64,000 bases of DNA, taken from Paracoccus sp. C2R09 (lineage in GTDB: Bacteria; Pseudomonadota; Alphaproteobacteria; Rhodobacterales; Rhodobacteraceae). Of the stretch, positions 29,952-41,281 are shown piece after piece. Numbering within the stretch: position 1 is the first letter of the stretch; each line of letters starts with the position of its first letter. The stretch lies in NCBI RefSeq assembly GCF_018860625.1, contig NZ_JAHKQB010000010.1, positions 186,001 to 250,000 of the forward strand, written 5' to 3'. The notes under the pieces are model-generated. The model ran no database searches, was not told where the DNA came from, and was given only the letters and a program-made list of their open reading frames with translations. Both the position numbers and the translations under genes were made by a program.

Positions 29952-30968
29952 ATGGGTTTGCAGATCGATATACAGGCCATCCTGGCCAACCACGCCGCAC
30001 TGGCCGCCAAGGCGCCCGGTGCACGGGCCGCAGCCGTCGTCAAGGCCGACGCATACGGGTTGGGGGCGGCAAGGGTCGTGCCCGCGCTGTATGACAGCGG
30101 CGTGCGCGACTTTTTCGTGGCGCTGGCCTCCGAAGGGCGCGCGCTGCGTCCGCTTCTGCCCGACGATGCGGTGATCAACATCCTGTCAGGGCATATGGAG
30201 GGCGAGGATCTGAACGGTCTGGTGCCCGTCCTGAACAGCCCCGAGCAGTTCTTCCGCGACCGCACGATGCGCCCGGGCAAGCCCTTCGCCATCCAGCTGG
30301 ACAGCGGCATGAACCGCCTGGGGATGGAGGCCGCCGAATGGGCCGCCATCCGCGACGAGGCGCTGGCCGCCGGTCCCGCCTTCATCATGTCGCACCTTGC
30401 CTGCGCCGATGAGCCCGACCACCCCGCCAATGCCGCGCAGCTGAAGGCCTTCCGCGAGATGACCGACGGCTGCGGCGTTCCGCGTTCGCTGGCGGCGACG
30501 GGTGGCATCCTGCTGGGGCCGGATTACCATTTCGACCTGGTCCGTCCGGGCATCGGCATGTATGGCGGCATGCCCTTCGCGGATGCACAGCCTGTCGTGC
30601 GCCTGTCGCTGCGCGTGATCCAGTCGCGCGATGTCAAGGCGGGCGAGATGGTGGGTTACGGCGCGACCTGGCATGCCGAACGCGACAGCCGCATCGCCAC
30701 CGTGGATGCGGGCTATGCCGACGGCATCCTGCGGGCGCTGTCCTCCAGCGGGGCGTCGATATATGCGAACGGCGTCGCCTGTCCCATCGTCGGGCGGGTG
30801 TCGATGGACCTGATCACCGTCGATGTGACCGGGCTGGGAACGTTGCCCGATCAGCTGGACCTGATCTGCCCCGAACAACCCATCGACAGGCTGGCCGATT
30901 GCGCCGGCACCATCGGCTACGAGATCCTGACCGCACTTCGCCAGCGTTACCAGCGGACCTATCGGTGA
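29952..30968 (+). CDS. alr: Alanine racemase
   Basis: 338 residues, pyridoxal-phosphate enzyme making D-alanine for peptidoglycan. VVKADAYGLGA puts the PLP lysine at about 31; MVGYGATWHAE holds the second catalytic residue, Tyr at about 235. GRVSMDLITVDV and GYEILTAL follow in the C-terminal domain. It is divergent from pccB and couples to mlaE by a GTGA overlap. It is somewhat short at the N-terminus compared with E. coli Alr (about 360). An AAGGGGGG stretch 12 bases before the ATG is the only ribosome-site candidate. Confidence 0.95.
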   Translation: MGLQIDIQAILANHAALAAKAPGARAAAVVKADAYGLGAARVVPALYDSGVRDFFVALASEGRALRPLLPDDAVINILSGHMEGEDLNGLVPVLNSPEQFFRDRTMRPGKPFAIQLDSGMNRLGMEAAEWAAIRDEALAAGPAFIMSHLACADEPDHPANAAQLKAFREMTDGCGVPRSLAATGGILLGPDYHFDLVRPGIGMYGGMPFADAQPVVRLSLRVIQSRDVKAGEMVGYGATWHAERDSRIATVDAGYADGILRALSSSGASIYANGVACPIVGRVSMDLITVDVTGLGTLPDQLDLICPEQPIDRLADCAGTIGYEILTALRQRYQRTYR

Positions 30969-31729
30969 ATCCGATCCGGCTGGTCGGTCGCGGCGCGATC
31001 GCCGCGTTGCGTGGTATCGGTGCGGTCGCCCTGTTCGGATTGCGCGGTCTGGCCGGGCTGCGCGTCGCGGGCCTGCCCGAACTGGGACGGCAGCTGTTGC
31101 AGATCGGATGGCTGTCGCTGCCGGTCGTGGGGCTGACCGCGCTGTTCACCGGCGCGGCCCTGGCGCTTCAGATCCATTCCGGGGGCGAACGCTTTCAGGC
31201 GACCGACGTGGTCCCAGCCATCGTGGCCATCGGCATGGTGCGCGAGCTTGGTCCCGTGCTGGGCGGCCTGATGGTTGCGGCCCGCGTCGCCAGCAGCATC
31301 GCGGCCGAGATCGGGACCATGCGCGTCACCGAACAGATCGACGCGCTGGTGACCCTTTCGACGGACCCGCTGCGGTGGCTGGTGACCCCGCGCCTGTGGG
31401 CGGCGATCATCTCGGTCCCGGTTCTGGTCGCGGTGGGCGATGTCATCGGCATCATGGGCGGCTGGCTGGTCGGGACGAACTCGCTCGGGTTCGTGTCCTC
31501 GCGCTATGTTGCCGACAGCTGGGCCTATCTCGAGGCCTGGGACGTGGCCTCGGGGCTGATCAAGGGCGCGGCCTTCGGCCTGATCGTCGCGCTGTCGGGC
31601 TGCTGGTTCGGGATGCGCGCGGGCAGGGGGGCTGCGGGTGTCGGACGGGCCACGACCGGGGCGGTCGTCGCGGCGGCGGTGGGCATCCTGGCCGCCAATT
31701 TCGCACTGACGGGAATATTCTTCGAATGA
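30965..31729 (+). CDS. mlaE: MlaE-type ABC transporter permease (lipid asymmetry)
   Basis: 254 residues, about six hydrophobic helices. It starts with a GTG at 30965 overlapping the alr stop. Family marks: LTALFTGAALALQIHSG, VPAIVAIGMVRELGPVLGGLMVAARVASSIAAEIGTM and the ALVTLSTDPLRWLVTPRL coupling helix. In the Mla system the permease works with MlaF, MlaD and MlaB to move phospholipids between inner and outer membranes. Here it is coupled at both ends, to alr and to the ATPase gene. No mlaD follows. Confidence 0.92.
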   Translation: MNPIRLVGRGAIAALRGIGAVALFGLRGLAGLRVAGLPELGRQLLQIGWLSLPVVGLTALFTGAALALQIHSGGERFQATDVVPAIVAIGMVRELGPVLGGLMVAARVASSIAAEIGTMRVTEQIDALVTLSTDPLRWLVTPRLWAAIISVPVLVAVGDVIGIMGGWLVGTNSLGFVSSRYVADSWAYLEAWDVASGLIKGAAFGLIVALSGCWFGMRAGRGAAGVGRATTGAVVAAAVGILAANFALTGIFFE

Positions 31730-32427
31730 TCCGGATCGAGGGCATCGCGAAATCCTTCGGGCCCAAGCAGGTGCTGGCAGGCGTCGATCTGCAGGTCGAC
31801 CGGGGCGAGAGCCTTTGCGTCATCGGTCAGTCCGGGACGGGCAAGTCGGTGCTGCTGAAATGCATCCTCGGGCTGGTACGACCCGATGCGGGGCGCATCC
31901 TGTGGAACGACCGACCGCTGGACGCGCGCAGCATGCCGGCTTTCCTACAGGGATTCGGGATGCTGTTCCAAGGTGCCGCGCTGTTCGACAGCCTGCCCGT
32001 CTGGCGCAACGTGGCCTTTCGCCTGCGCGACCGGATGCCTGCATCCCGGGCACGGGGGATCGCGATCGACAAGCTGGCCCGCGTGGGTCTGCCGCCGGAA
32101 ACCGCCGACCTCATGCCGGCCGAGCTGTCGGGCGGCATGGCCAAGCGCGTGGGCCTTGCGCGCGCCATCTGCGACGACCCGGGCGTGATCTTCTTCGACG
32201 AGCCGACAACCGGGCTGGACCCGATCCGCGCGCGCGAAATCGACGCGCTGATCCGCGACATCGTCCGCGATCAGGGGGCCAGCGCCATCGCGATCACCCA
32301 TGACATGGCTTCCGTGCGCAAGATTGGCGACCGCGTGGCCTTGTTGCAAGGGGGCCGTATCGTCCATGACGGGCCCGTCGCGGAAATGGACGGTGCGGCG
32401 GCGCTCCGGGCCTTTCTGCAGGGCTGA
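31726..32427 (+). CDS. mlaF: MlaF-type ABC transporter ATP-binding protein
   Basis: 233 residues. Walker A is GQSGTGKSV near 34-42, the ABC signature is LSGGMAKRVGLARAI, and Walker B is VIFFDEPTTGLDP with a downstream H-loop AITHDM. The start overlaps the mlaE stop by 4 bp (ATGA), so MlaE and MlaF form the core of an ABC lipid transporter. The substrate-binding MlaD, MlaB and MlaC genes are not next to it and would have to lie elsewhere. Confidence 0.93.
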   Translation: MIRIEGIAKSFGPKQVLAGVDLQVDRGESLCVIGQSGTGKSVLLKCILGLVRPDAGRILWNDRPLDARSMPAFLQGFGMLFQGAALFDSLPVWRNVAFRLRDRMPASRARGIAIDKLARVGLPPETADLMPAELSGGMAKRVGLARAICDDPGVIFFDEPTTGLDPIRAREIDALIRDIVRDQGASAIAITHDMASVRKIGDRVALLQGGRIVHDGPVAEMDGAAALRAFLQG

Positions 32428-32538
32428 TGCAACCGCAAGAAGCTGCCGCATGTTTAATTACCGGGCATGGTTACATGGCCTTGCAAGAATCCCCGTGGAT
32501 TGCCACCATTGGGTAAATCGCCTGAGCAGGAGATAGAT

Positions 32539-33612
32539 TTGGGCCTTTCCCCGACGCCCCCCGTCACAAACCCCGCCGCGGAAACCCTGCTGGAATTCCC
32601 CGACAACCGGCTGCTGATCGACCTTTGCGGTGCCAATGACCGGCATCTTGCACGGATTGAGGAGGCGCTTGGCGTGCATATCCTGCGCCGTGGAAACCAG
32701 CTGGCCGTGGTCGGCGGTCCCGAAGCGCAGGCCGAGGCCGCGCAGCTGCTGCAAGGGCTCTATGCCCGGCTGGAACAGCACAAGCCCGTCAGCTTGGCCG
32801 AGGTCGAGGCCGCCCTTCGCATGGGCATCGAGCCCAGCCCGGAGGTCAGCCCGGACGAACAGCTGGAAATGTTCGCCCAGGGCAATTACGAGCTGCGCAC
32901 CCGCAAGAAATCGGTCGAGCCGCGCACCGATGCGCAGAAGGCCTATGTCCGTTCGCTGTTCCAGAACGAGCTGGCCTTCGGCATCGGGCCTGCGGGCACC
33001 GGCAAGACCTATCTGGCGGTGGCGGTCGGCGTGACGATGCTGATCGGCGGCCATGTGGACAAGATCATCCTGTCGCGCCCCGCAGTCGAGGCGGGCGAGC
33101 GTCTGGGCTTCCTTCCCGGCGACATGAAGGAGAAGGTCGATCCCTACATGCAGCCGCTCTATGACGCGCTGAACGACTTCCTGCCGGCCAAGCAGATGCA
33201 GAAGCTGGTCGAGGAAAAGCGGATCGAGATCGCGCCCCTTGCCTTCATGCGGGGCCGCACCCTGGCGCGCGCCTTCGTCGTTCTGGACGAGGCGCAGAAC
33301 GCCAGCAGCATGCAGATGAAGATGTTCCTGACCCGCCTGGGCGAAGGTTCGCGCATGGTGATCACCGGCGACCGCACCCAGATCGACCTGCCGCGCGGCA
33401 TGGAATCGGGGCTGGTCGATGCCGAACGCATCCTCAAGGGCGTGAACGGCATCAGCTTCAGCTATTTCACCGCCGACGATGTCGTGCGCCATCCGCTTGT
33501 CGCGCGCATCATCAAGGCGTATGACGCCGAGGAAGCCACGGCGATCGCCGGTGGCAAGGAGGAAGTGCGCGGGCAATACGCCCCACGCCGAGCCATGCGA
33601 AACGATGCCTGA
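32539..33612 (+). CDS. ybeZ: PhoH-family ATPase (YbeZ)
   Basis: 357 residues if translation begins at the TTG at 32539, which follows AGGAGA by 5 bases. An in-frame ATG at 32467 gives 381 residues but no ribosome site. Walker A GIGPAGTGKTYLAVAV is near 148-163 and Walker B FVVLDEAQNA near 248. A KH-like N-terminal domain precedes the ATPase. PhoH/YbeZ proteins work with the endoRNase YbeY in rRNA maturation, and ybeY overlaps its end by 8 bp. Likely an RNA helicase-like or nucleotide-dependent partner. Confidence 0.9.
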   Translation: MGLSPTPPVTNPAAETLLEFPDNRLLIDLCGANDRHLARIEEALGVHILRRGNQLAVVGGPEAQAEAAQLLQGLYARLEQHKPVSLAEVEAALRMGIEPSPEVSPDEQLEMFAQGNYELRTRKKSVEPRTDAQKAYVRSLFQNELAFGIGPAGTGKTYLAVAVGVTMLIGGHVDKIILSRPAVEAGERLGFLPGDMKEKVDPYMQPLYDALNDFLPAKQMQKLVEEKRIEIAPLAFMRGRTLARAFVVLDEAQNASSMQMKMFLTRLGEGSRMVITGDRTQIDLPRGMESGLVDAERILKGVNGISFSYFTADDVVRHPLVARIIKAYDAEEATAIAGGKEEVRGQYAPRRAMRNDA

Positions 33613-34102
33613 CCAGATAACGGCCGATTGCGTCATCGAAGACGAACGATGGGAGGCCGCGGGGCTTGAAGCCCTCGCGGCCCGCGCCATCGCCGCCGCG
33701 CTGGAATGGCACGGGATTGGCGGCGAGGTCGTCGTGATGGGCTGCGACGATGCCCGTATCGCGGCCCTGAACGCCGATTTCCGCGGCAAGCCCCGCGCGA
33801 CGAACGTGCTGTCCTGGCCCTCGGTCGAACATGTCGAACATGCACCGGGCGAGATGCCGGACCTTCCCGACGAGGACGAGCTTGGCGATATCGCCATCGC
33901 CTTCGAGACCTGCGAGGCCGAGGCCAAGGCCCAGGGCAAGCCCTTCGATCATCATGTTCAGCACCTGCTGATCCATGCGACCCTGCATCTGCTGGGCTAT
34001 GATCATGAAAACGACCCCGATGCCGAACGCATGGAAGAGGCCGAGCGCCGGATCCTGACCGTTCTGGATATCCCCGACCCTTACAGAGAGAACCTGCCAT
34101 GA
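33605..34102 (+). CDS. ybeY: Endoribonuclease YbeY
   Basis: 165 residues. It is a zinc-dependent RNase needed for 16S rRNA 3'-end processing and ribosome quality control. The metal motif H-x3-H-x5-H is intact as His124, His128 and His134 in HATLHLLGYDH. LNADFRGKPRATNVLSWP is the family's substrate-binding stretch. Its start lies inside the phoH-like gene and its stop overlaps corC by 4 bp, making the conserved ybeZ-ybeY-corC unit. Confidence 0.95.
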   Translation: MPDQITADCVIEDERWEAAGLEALAARAIAAALEWHGIGGEVVVMGCDDARIAALNADFRGKPRATNVLSWPSVEHVEHAPGEMPDLPDEDELGDIAIAFETCEAEAKAQGKPFDHHVQHLLIHATLHLLGYDHENDPDAERMEEAERRILTVLDIPDPYRENLP

Positions 34103-34989
34103 ATTCCGAGGCCCGATTACCCGAAGACGACGAGGAAGGCGAAGACCGCAACCATCGCGGATTCTTCGGCCGCTTCTTTGCTGCCTTCAACGGAGCCGAA
34201 GAGGATGAGGACGAGGGCGGATACGACGAACGCTCCGGCAATCGTGCGCCCGGCCTGATGAACCTGCGCCGGATGCGCGTGGACGATGTCGCGATCCCCA
34301 AGATCGAGATCATCGCCGCACCGCTGAACATCACGCTGGACGATCTGGTGACGATGTTCCGCGAACATGGCTTCTCGCGTATTCCCGTCTTTCGCGGAAC
34401 GCTGGACAGCCCGCTCGGGCTGATCCACCTCAAGGATCTGGCGCTGAAGCACGGGTTCGGTCAGGGCGGCAAGTTCACCCTGCGCCCCATGCTGCGACCG
34501 CTTCTCTATGTTCCGCCCTCGATGCCGATCGGGGTTCTTCTGCAGCAGATGCAGCAGAAGCGCAGCCACATGGCGCTGGTCATCGACGAATATGGCGGCG
34601 TGGACGGCCTTGTGACCATCGAGGATCTGATCGAACAGGTCATCGGAGAGATCGAGGACGAGCACGACGAGGAGGAGGCCGGGCTCTGGGTCCACGAGAA
34701 GACCGGGCAGTGGCTGTTCCAGGCCAAGGCGGGTCTTGGCGATGTCGAGGAAGAGACCGGGATGAAGCTGCTCGACAGCGAGGTCGAGGAGGAAGTCGAT
34801 ACGCTTGGCGGGCTGATCTTCATGCTGACCGGACGTGTGCCGTTGCGCGGCGAGGTGATCGCGCATGAATCCGGCGCCGAGTTCGAGGTGGTCGATGCCG
34901 ATCCTCGTCGGATCAAACGCGTGCGGATGCGGTTGCCGAACATCGCGACCCCGACCGAACGGGAAACGAGTGAGGAAAGCGCGGGCTAG
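34099..34989 (+). CDS. ybeX: CorC/YbeX-type CBS-pair protein
   Basis: 296 residues, without membrane helices. After an acidic start, a CBS pair occupies about 65-195 ([42 protein letters not shown]), then a CorC/HlyC transporter-associated domain covers the last 85 residues. Members are linked to magnesium/cobalt handling and to ribosome maintenance with YbeY. Stop TAG lies inside a CTAG that is also the stop of the convergent lipase gene. The lnt gene that often follows this cluster is absent here. Confidence 0.9.
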   Translation: MNSEARLPEDDEEGEDRNHRGFFGRFFAAFNGAEEDEDEGGYDERSGNRAPGLMNLRRMRVDDVAIPKIEIIAAPLNITLDDLVTMFREHGFSRIPVFRGTLDSPLGLIHLKDLALKHGFGQGGKFTLRPMLRPLLYVPPSMPIGVLLQQMQQKRSHMALVIDEYGGVDGLVTIEDLIEQVIGEIEDEHDEEEAGLWVHEKTGQWLFQAKAGLGDVEEETGMKLLDSEVEEEVDTLGGLIFMLTGRVPLRGEVIAHESGAEFEVVDADPRRIKRVRMRLPNIATPTERETSEESAG

Positions 34990-35924
34990 ACGCCCGCAAA
35001 TCTCTCAAGGGCGCCCTGCCAGAAGATCCGCTTCAGGTCGGGCGTTTCCATCATCACCTCGTGGCGGGCGCCTTCGATCAGCAGCAGGCGGGCGTCCGGC
35101 CAGTTCGCGGTGCGGTCGCGGATCGCCTGGTGAGAGATGATCTTCTCCTCGGACCCCAGGGAAACGGTCATCGGAATGTCGGGCGCCGCGATACGGGCAA
35201 GCCTGCTGCATTCGTTCAGCGCCTTGCCGACCCAGTCGAAGCTTGCGCCGCCGATGGTCAGGTCGGGCCATGCCGCAGCCTCGCGCAGCAGGCGCGCCCA
35301 TTCGTCCACGTCATGCGTCAGCAGGTTGGCATTGAAGCTTTCGGCCAGGGGATAGGCCGATGCGCCCCCGCCGGTGCCGGGGGCCGCGAAGCCGCCCCGT
35401 CCCATGCGCCCGGCCAGATAGGCGATGCCCGTGGCGATGCCCGTGTTCAACCTGCGCAGGTTGATCCCCCACATCGGGGCCGAGAAGACCGCCGAGGCGA
35501 CCGGCAGCCCGTTTTCCAGCGCGCAGAGCCCGATGCACCCGCCCATGGAATGACCCAGAAGATGCCAGGGCTTGGGCAGGTCCAGATCGCCCGCGGCGAC
35601 CATCAGCTCGATCACATCGCGCTGGTAATCGGCGAATTCGCCGACATGGCCGGGCCGGGGATCGGCCTGCAGCCTGTCCGACATGCCCTGACCGCGCCAG
35701 TCGATGGCGATCACGTCGAAGCCCTCGGCGTTCAGGAACGCCGCGACAGGGGCATATTTCTCGACATATTCGGTGCGCCCGGGAAACAGCAGGACGCTGC
35801 CCCGTGCGTCACCTGCGGCCCAATGCGCCGCGCGAAGCCGCACCCCGTCATCGGCCCGAAGCCAGAAGGCCCGCGCGGGGGCCTGCGGGCCATCGTCCAG
35901 CCGGTGGAAGGGCGCGGTCTCCAT
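34986..35924 (-). CDS. pldB: Alpha/beta hydrolase, lysophospholipase L2-like
   Basis: 312 residues. Nucleophile elbow GHSMGG with Ser126, an early FPGRTEYVEKYAPVAAFL oxyanion region and a late GARHEVMME with the catalytic His. This composition matches PldB/monoacylglycerol-lipase-like serine hydrolases that cleave lysophospholipids. No signal peptide is visible, so it probably acts at the inner face of the membrane. It begins 3 bp after the SCP2 gene, so both are one unit. Exact lipid substrate unproven. Confidence 0.85.
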   Translation of the reverse strand: METAPFHRLDDGPQAPARAFWLRADDGVRLRAAHWAAGDARGSVLLFPGRTEYVEKYAPVAAFLNAEGFDVIAIDWRGQGMSDRLQADPRPGHVGEFADYQRDVIELMVAAGDLDLPKPWHLLGHSMGGCIGLCALENGLPVASAVFSAPMWGINLRRLNTGIATGIAYLAGRMGRGGFAAPGTGGGASAYPLAESFNANLLTHDVDEWARLLREAAAWPDLTIGGASFDWVGKALNECSRLARIAAPDIPMTVSLGSEEKIISHQAIRDRTANWPDARLLLIEGARHEVMMETPDLKRIFWQGALERFAGV

Positions 35925-35927
35925 CGT

Positions 35928-36212
35928 TCAGGACAGCTTCTGCCCAAGCGCCATGGCGACGCCCATCGAACCGTCGATCTTCAGCTTGCCGGTCATGAAT
36001 GCGGTCGCGGGGTTCACGTCGCCGTTCATGATGCCTTCGAACGTCTCGCGGGTGGCGGTCAGGGTCACTTCCGAATCCTCGTCGCCTTCGCGCACGCCGG
36101 CCTCGTCGATCATGATCGCGCCTTCGCCCTCGATCACGAATTTCGCGGACGAATCGAAGCTGTCGATCTTCTGGCCCAGTTTTTCCACGGCCTTGGTCAC
36201 AACATCGCTCAT
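35928..36212 (-). CDS. SCP2 sterol-binding domain protein
   Basis: 94 residues forming a single SCP2 domain: AKFVIEGEGAIMIDEAGV, EVTLTATRETFEGIMNGDVNP and AFMTGKLKIDGSMGVAMALG. Stand-alone SCP2 proteins bind hydrophobic lipids or acyl-CoA in the cytosol. A GGAAGAAAATG ribosome site fits the start. It is upstream of, and nearly contiguous with, the lysophospholipase gene, hinting at a lipid-handling pair. Confidence 0.9.
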   Translation of the reverse strand: MSDVVTKAVEKLGQKIDSFDSSAKFVIEGEGAIMIDEAGVREGDEDSEVTLTATRETFEGIMNGDVNPATAFMTGKLKIDGSMGVAMALGQKLS

Positions 36213-36274
36213 TTTCTTCCTTTCAGCGCGCTTTGTCTGGCGCCCGACATGCGGGCTGGGTTACAGCTGCCGTT

Positions 36275-36856
36275 ATGAGCGCGGATCGTAACGTTTTCCA
36301 TAATGCCGTCGCGGCACTGCGTCATCGAGTTCTGACGATTTTCATCGTTCTTGCAACCCTGACGACACCCGCCTTCGCAGCCGATCCCCTGGACGATGCC
36401 TTCGCGCGGCTGGCCGCCCCCACGGGCGAAGGCTGGCGCATCGCCGAGGCCGATATCCTGCGGGAATGGTCGCGATCGGGTTCGCCGTCGATGGACCTGC
36501 TGCTGCAGCGGGGCGAGGCTGCGTTGGACCAGGGCGACATCGACGGGGCCATCGGGCATCTGACGGCGCTGATCGATCACGCGCCCGATTTCGCGGCAGC
36601 CTATCAGGCGCGGGCGGCGGCCCATGCGGCGGCGGGGCTGACCGGCCCCGCATTGTCCGATCTGGGCCGGGCGCTGGAACTGGAGCCGCGCCATTTCGTC
36701 GCGCTGACGCAGCTGGGCGCGATGCTCGAGGAACTGGGCCAGCCCGATCGCGCGTTGACCGCCTATCGCGAAAGCCTTGCGATCCATCCGCACCAGCAGG
36801 AAGCCATCGACGGTGTCGCACGTCTGGAACGTGCACGCATCGGTACCGATATCTGA
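36275..36856 (+). CDS. Secreted tetratricopeptide repeat protein
   Basis: 193 residues. The signal peptide is about 1-36 (basic stretch, VLTIFIVLATLTTPAFA). The mature part holds three TPR-like helical pairs: DLLLQRGEAALDQGDIDGAIGHLTALI, AAYQARAAAHAAAGLTGPALSDLGRALEL and ALTQLGAMLEELGQPDRALTAYRESL. TPRs mediate protein contacts, so this is a periplasmic scaffold of unknown partner. The ATG at 36275 is chosen because it begins the signal peptide; initiation signals are weak. It ends 4 bp before the helicase start. Confidence 0.8.
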   Translation: MSADRNVFHNAVAALRHRVLTIFIVLATLTTPAFAADPLDDAFARLAAPTGEGWRIAEADILREWSRSGSPSMDLLLQRGEAALDQGDIDGAIGHLTALIDHAPDFAAAYQARAAAHAAAGLTGPALSDLGRALELEPRHFVALTQLGAMLEELGQPDRALTAYRESLAIHPHQQEAIDGVARLERARIGTDI

Positions 36857-36860
36857 GGCC

Positions 36861-39671
<2,811 letters not shown>

Positions 39672-39672
39672 G

Positions 39673-39987
39673 TTGGATGCGCAGCCCGGCCTTCGGCTGG
39701 ACAAGTGGCTTTTCCACGCCCGCCTGTTCAAGACGCGCGGCCTTGCCGCCGGACGGATCGAGGGGGGCGGGCTGCGCATCAACGGACAACCCTGCCGCAA
39801 GCCCGGCAGGGCGGTGCGCCCGGGCGACGTGCTGACCCTGTCCGCATATGGCCGGGTCCGCACCCTGACCGTGCTGGCACTGGGCGATCGCCGCGGCCCC
39901 GCATCCGAGGCGCAGGGCCTCTATGCCGAACAGGACGACGCGTCTTTTGCCGCCAGCGGTCTTGCAAGCGGTCAGGCACAGGCGTAA
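39673..39987 (+). CDS. S4-domain RNA-binding protein (Hsp15-like)
   Basis: 104 residues starting at a TTG one base after the helicase stop. The S4 domain occupies about 7-60 ([40 protein letters not shown]). Hsp15/HslR proteins rescue stalled 50S subunits carrying nascent chains, and these compact S4 proteins bind structured RNA. The tight link to the helicase suggests a shared RNA role. No ATG is available in frame at the domain start, so the TTG is preferred. Function by family resemblance. Confidence 0.85.
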   Translation: MDAQPGLRLDKWLFHARLFKTRGLAAGRIEGGGLRINGQPCRKPGRAVRPGDVLTLSAYGRVRTLTVLALGDRRGPASEAQGLYAEQDDASFAASGLASGQAQA

Positions 39988-40016
39988 TCAGCGGCCCGGA
40001 CCCAACGGAGCGTGAC

Positions 40017-40355
40017 ATGACCTACGTCGTGACTGACAACTGCATCATGTGCAAATACACCGACTGCGTGGAGGTGTGTCCCGTCGACTGCTTCTACGAG
40101 GGTGAGAACACGCTGGTGATCCATCCCGACGAATGTATCGATTGCGGCGTCTGCGAGCCCGAATGCCCCGCCGACGCGATCCGCCCGGATACCGAGCCGG
40201 ACATGGAGAAATGGGTCGAGTTCAACCGCAAGTATTCCGAGCAATGGCCGGTCCTGACCCAGAAGAAGGACCCGATGCCGCAAGCCGCCGAGATGGATGG
40301 CGTCGAGGGCAAGCTCGAGAAATACTTCTCGGAAGCGCCAGGCGAGGGCGACTGA
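40017..40355 (+). CDS. fdxA: 7Fe ferredoxin FdxA
   Basis: 112 residues. Cysteines at 9, 12, 17, 21, 25, 40, 43, 46 and 50 match the pattern for one 3Fe-4S and one 4Fe-4S cluster of Azotobacter-type ferredoxin I. The chain opens [17 protein letters not shown] longer C-terminal arm ([14 protein letters not shown]) is usual for this group. ACGGAG precedes the ATG. It acts as a cytoplasmic low-potential electron carrier. FdxA followed by carD is a conserved alphaproteobacterial arrangement. Confidence 0.95.
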   Translation: MTYVVTDNCIMCKYTDCVEVCPVDCFYEGENTLVIHPDECIDCGVCEPECPADAIRPDTEPDMEKWVEFNRKYSEQWPVLTQKKDPMPQAAEMDGVEGKLEKYFSEAPGEGD

Positions 40356-40632
40356 TCCCCCGCCGCCTGTGACGGTCTTCGCCCTGCCGATCGCGGCAAG
40401 GGTGCGTTTGCGTTGTCGAGACCGCTTTTTTCGCCGTCATTTTTGTGTTATACATCTCCAATCGCGCATGTCCCACGGGGCCTTCTTTCCGGTGTCGACA
40501 TGCCCAAGCTGCCATGCCCCCCGCCCTCTGCCGGGCCCGGGGCCAGAGACATGTAACAGGATGGACCGAAGGTGGCGGCAGCCCCCTTTGGTTTCTTGTG
40601 CCCTGCAGAAGGGTGCACTCAGAGGAAGCCAT
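40356..40632. other. Intergenic region upstream of carD
   Basis: 277 bp. A T-rich patch with TTATAC (40448-40453) is the likely -10 area, though no good -35 stands at 17 bp. That would suit a weak promoter of the sort helped by an activator. An in-frame extension of carD reaches into the region but lacks a ribosome site. No RNA or small gene is evident. Confidence 0.35.
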
Positions 40633-41142
40633 ATGTCGAAATCGAAGAAGAACGAATTCCGCCCCGATGATTTTGTCGTTTATCCGGCGCATGGGGTCGG
40701 TCGGATCGTGTCGATCGAAGAACAGGAAGTTGCCGGCCTGCGGCTGGAGATGTTCGTCATCTCCTTCGACAAGGACAAGATGACCCTGCGCGTGCCGACC
40801 TCGCGCGCCACCGAGATCGGGATGCGCGGCCTTGCATCGCCGGACCTGATCGACCGCGCGCTGGAAACGCTGAAGGGCAAGGCCCGCGTCAAGCGTGCGA
40901 TGTGGTCGCGCCGGGCGCAGGAATACGAACAGAAGATCAACTCGGGCGATCTGCTGTCCATCGCCGAGGTCGTGCGCGACCTGCATCGCAGCGACGATCA
41001 GCGCGAGCAGTCCTATTCCGAGCGTCAGCTGTACGAAGCCGCGCTGGATCGCCTGACCCGCGAAGTGGCGGCTGTCGGTGGCCTGGACGAAGGCGGCGCG
41101 CAGAAGCGGGTCGAGGAAGTGCTGCTGACCCGCGCGGCCTGA
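40633..41142 (+). CDS. carD: CarD-family transcription regulator
   Basis: 169 residues. The N-terminal CarD/TRCF RNA-polymerase-interaction domain at about 10-65 (FVVYPAHGVGRIVSIEEQE) is followed by a helical DNA-binding part with RVKRAMWSRRAQEYEQKINSGDLLSIAEVVRDL. In Rhodobacter CarD raises activity of rRNA and other housekeeping promoters by stabilising open complexes. AGAGGAAG before the ATG sets the start. A strong terminator closes the gene. Confidence 0.93.
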   Translation: MSKSKKNEFRPDDFVVYPAHGVGRIVSIEEQEVAGLRLEMFVISFDKDKMTLRVPTSRATEIGMRGLASPDLIDRALETLKGKARVKRAMWSRRAQEYEQKINSGDLLSIAEVVRDLHRSDDQREQSYSERQLYEAALDRLTREVAAVGGLDEGGAQKRVEEVLLTRAA

Positions 41143-41165
41143 TCACTGATCGGACGGCATGAAAC

Positions 41166-41188
41166 GGGCGCCTTCGGGCGCCCTTTTT
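41166..41188 (+). terminator. Intrinsic terminator of carD
   Basis: 7-bp stem GGGCGCC/GGCGCCC with a TTCG tetraloop and TTTTT, 23 bp after the carD stop. Confidence 0.92.
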
Positions 41189-41281
41189 CATGGCCCGTGG
41201 GCGTTGTTCCGGTCGTGGACAACGCTTGCGCTGCGGCCTATAACCCGACGCGAAAACCCAATGCCAACAATCGAGGCGCAC

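Noticed and set aside
32427..32516. 29-codon frame overlapping the mlaF stop (TGATG)
   Set aside because: No ribosome site and no hydrophobic or conserved-looking feature; too short to support.
40297..40632. In-frame N-terminal extension of CarD
   Set aside because: CarD proteins begin at the conserved segment, and AGAGGAAG precedes the ATG at 40633; the upstream codons have no initiation signal.
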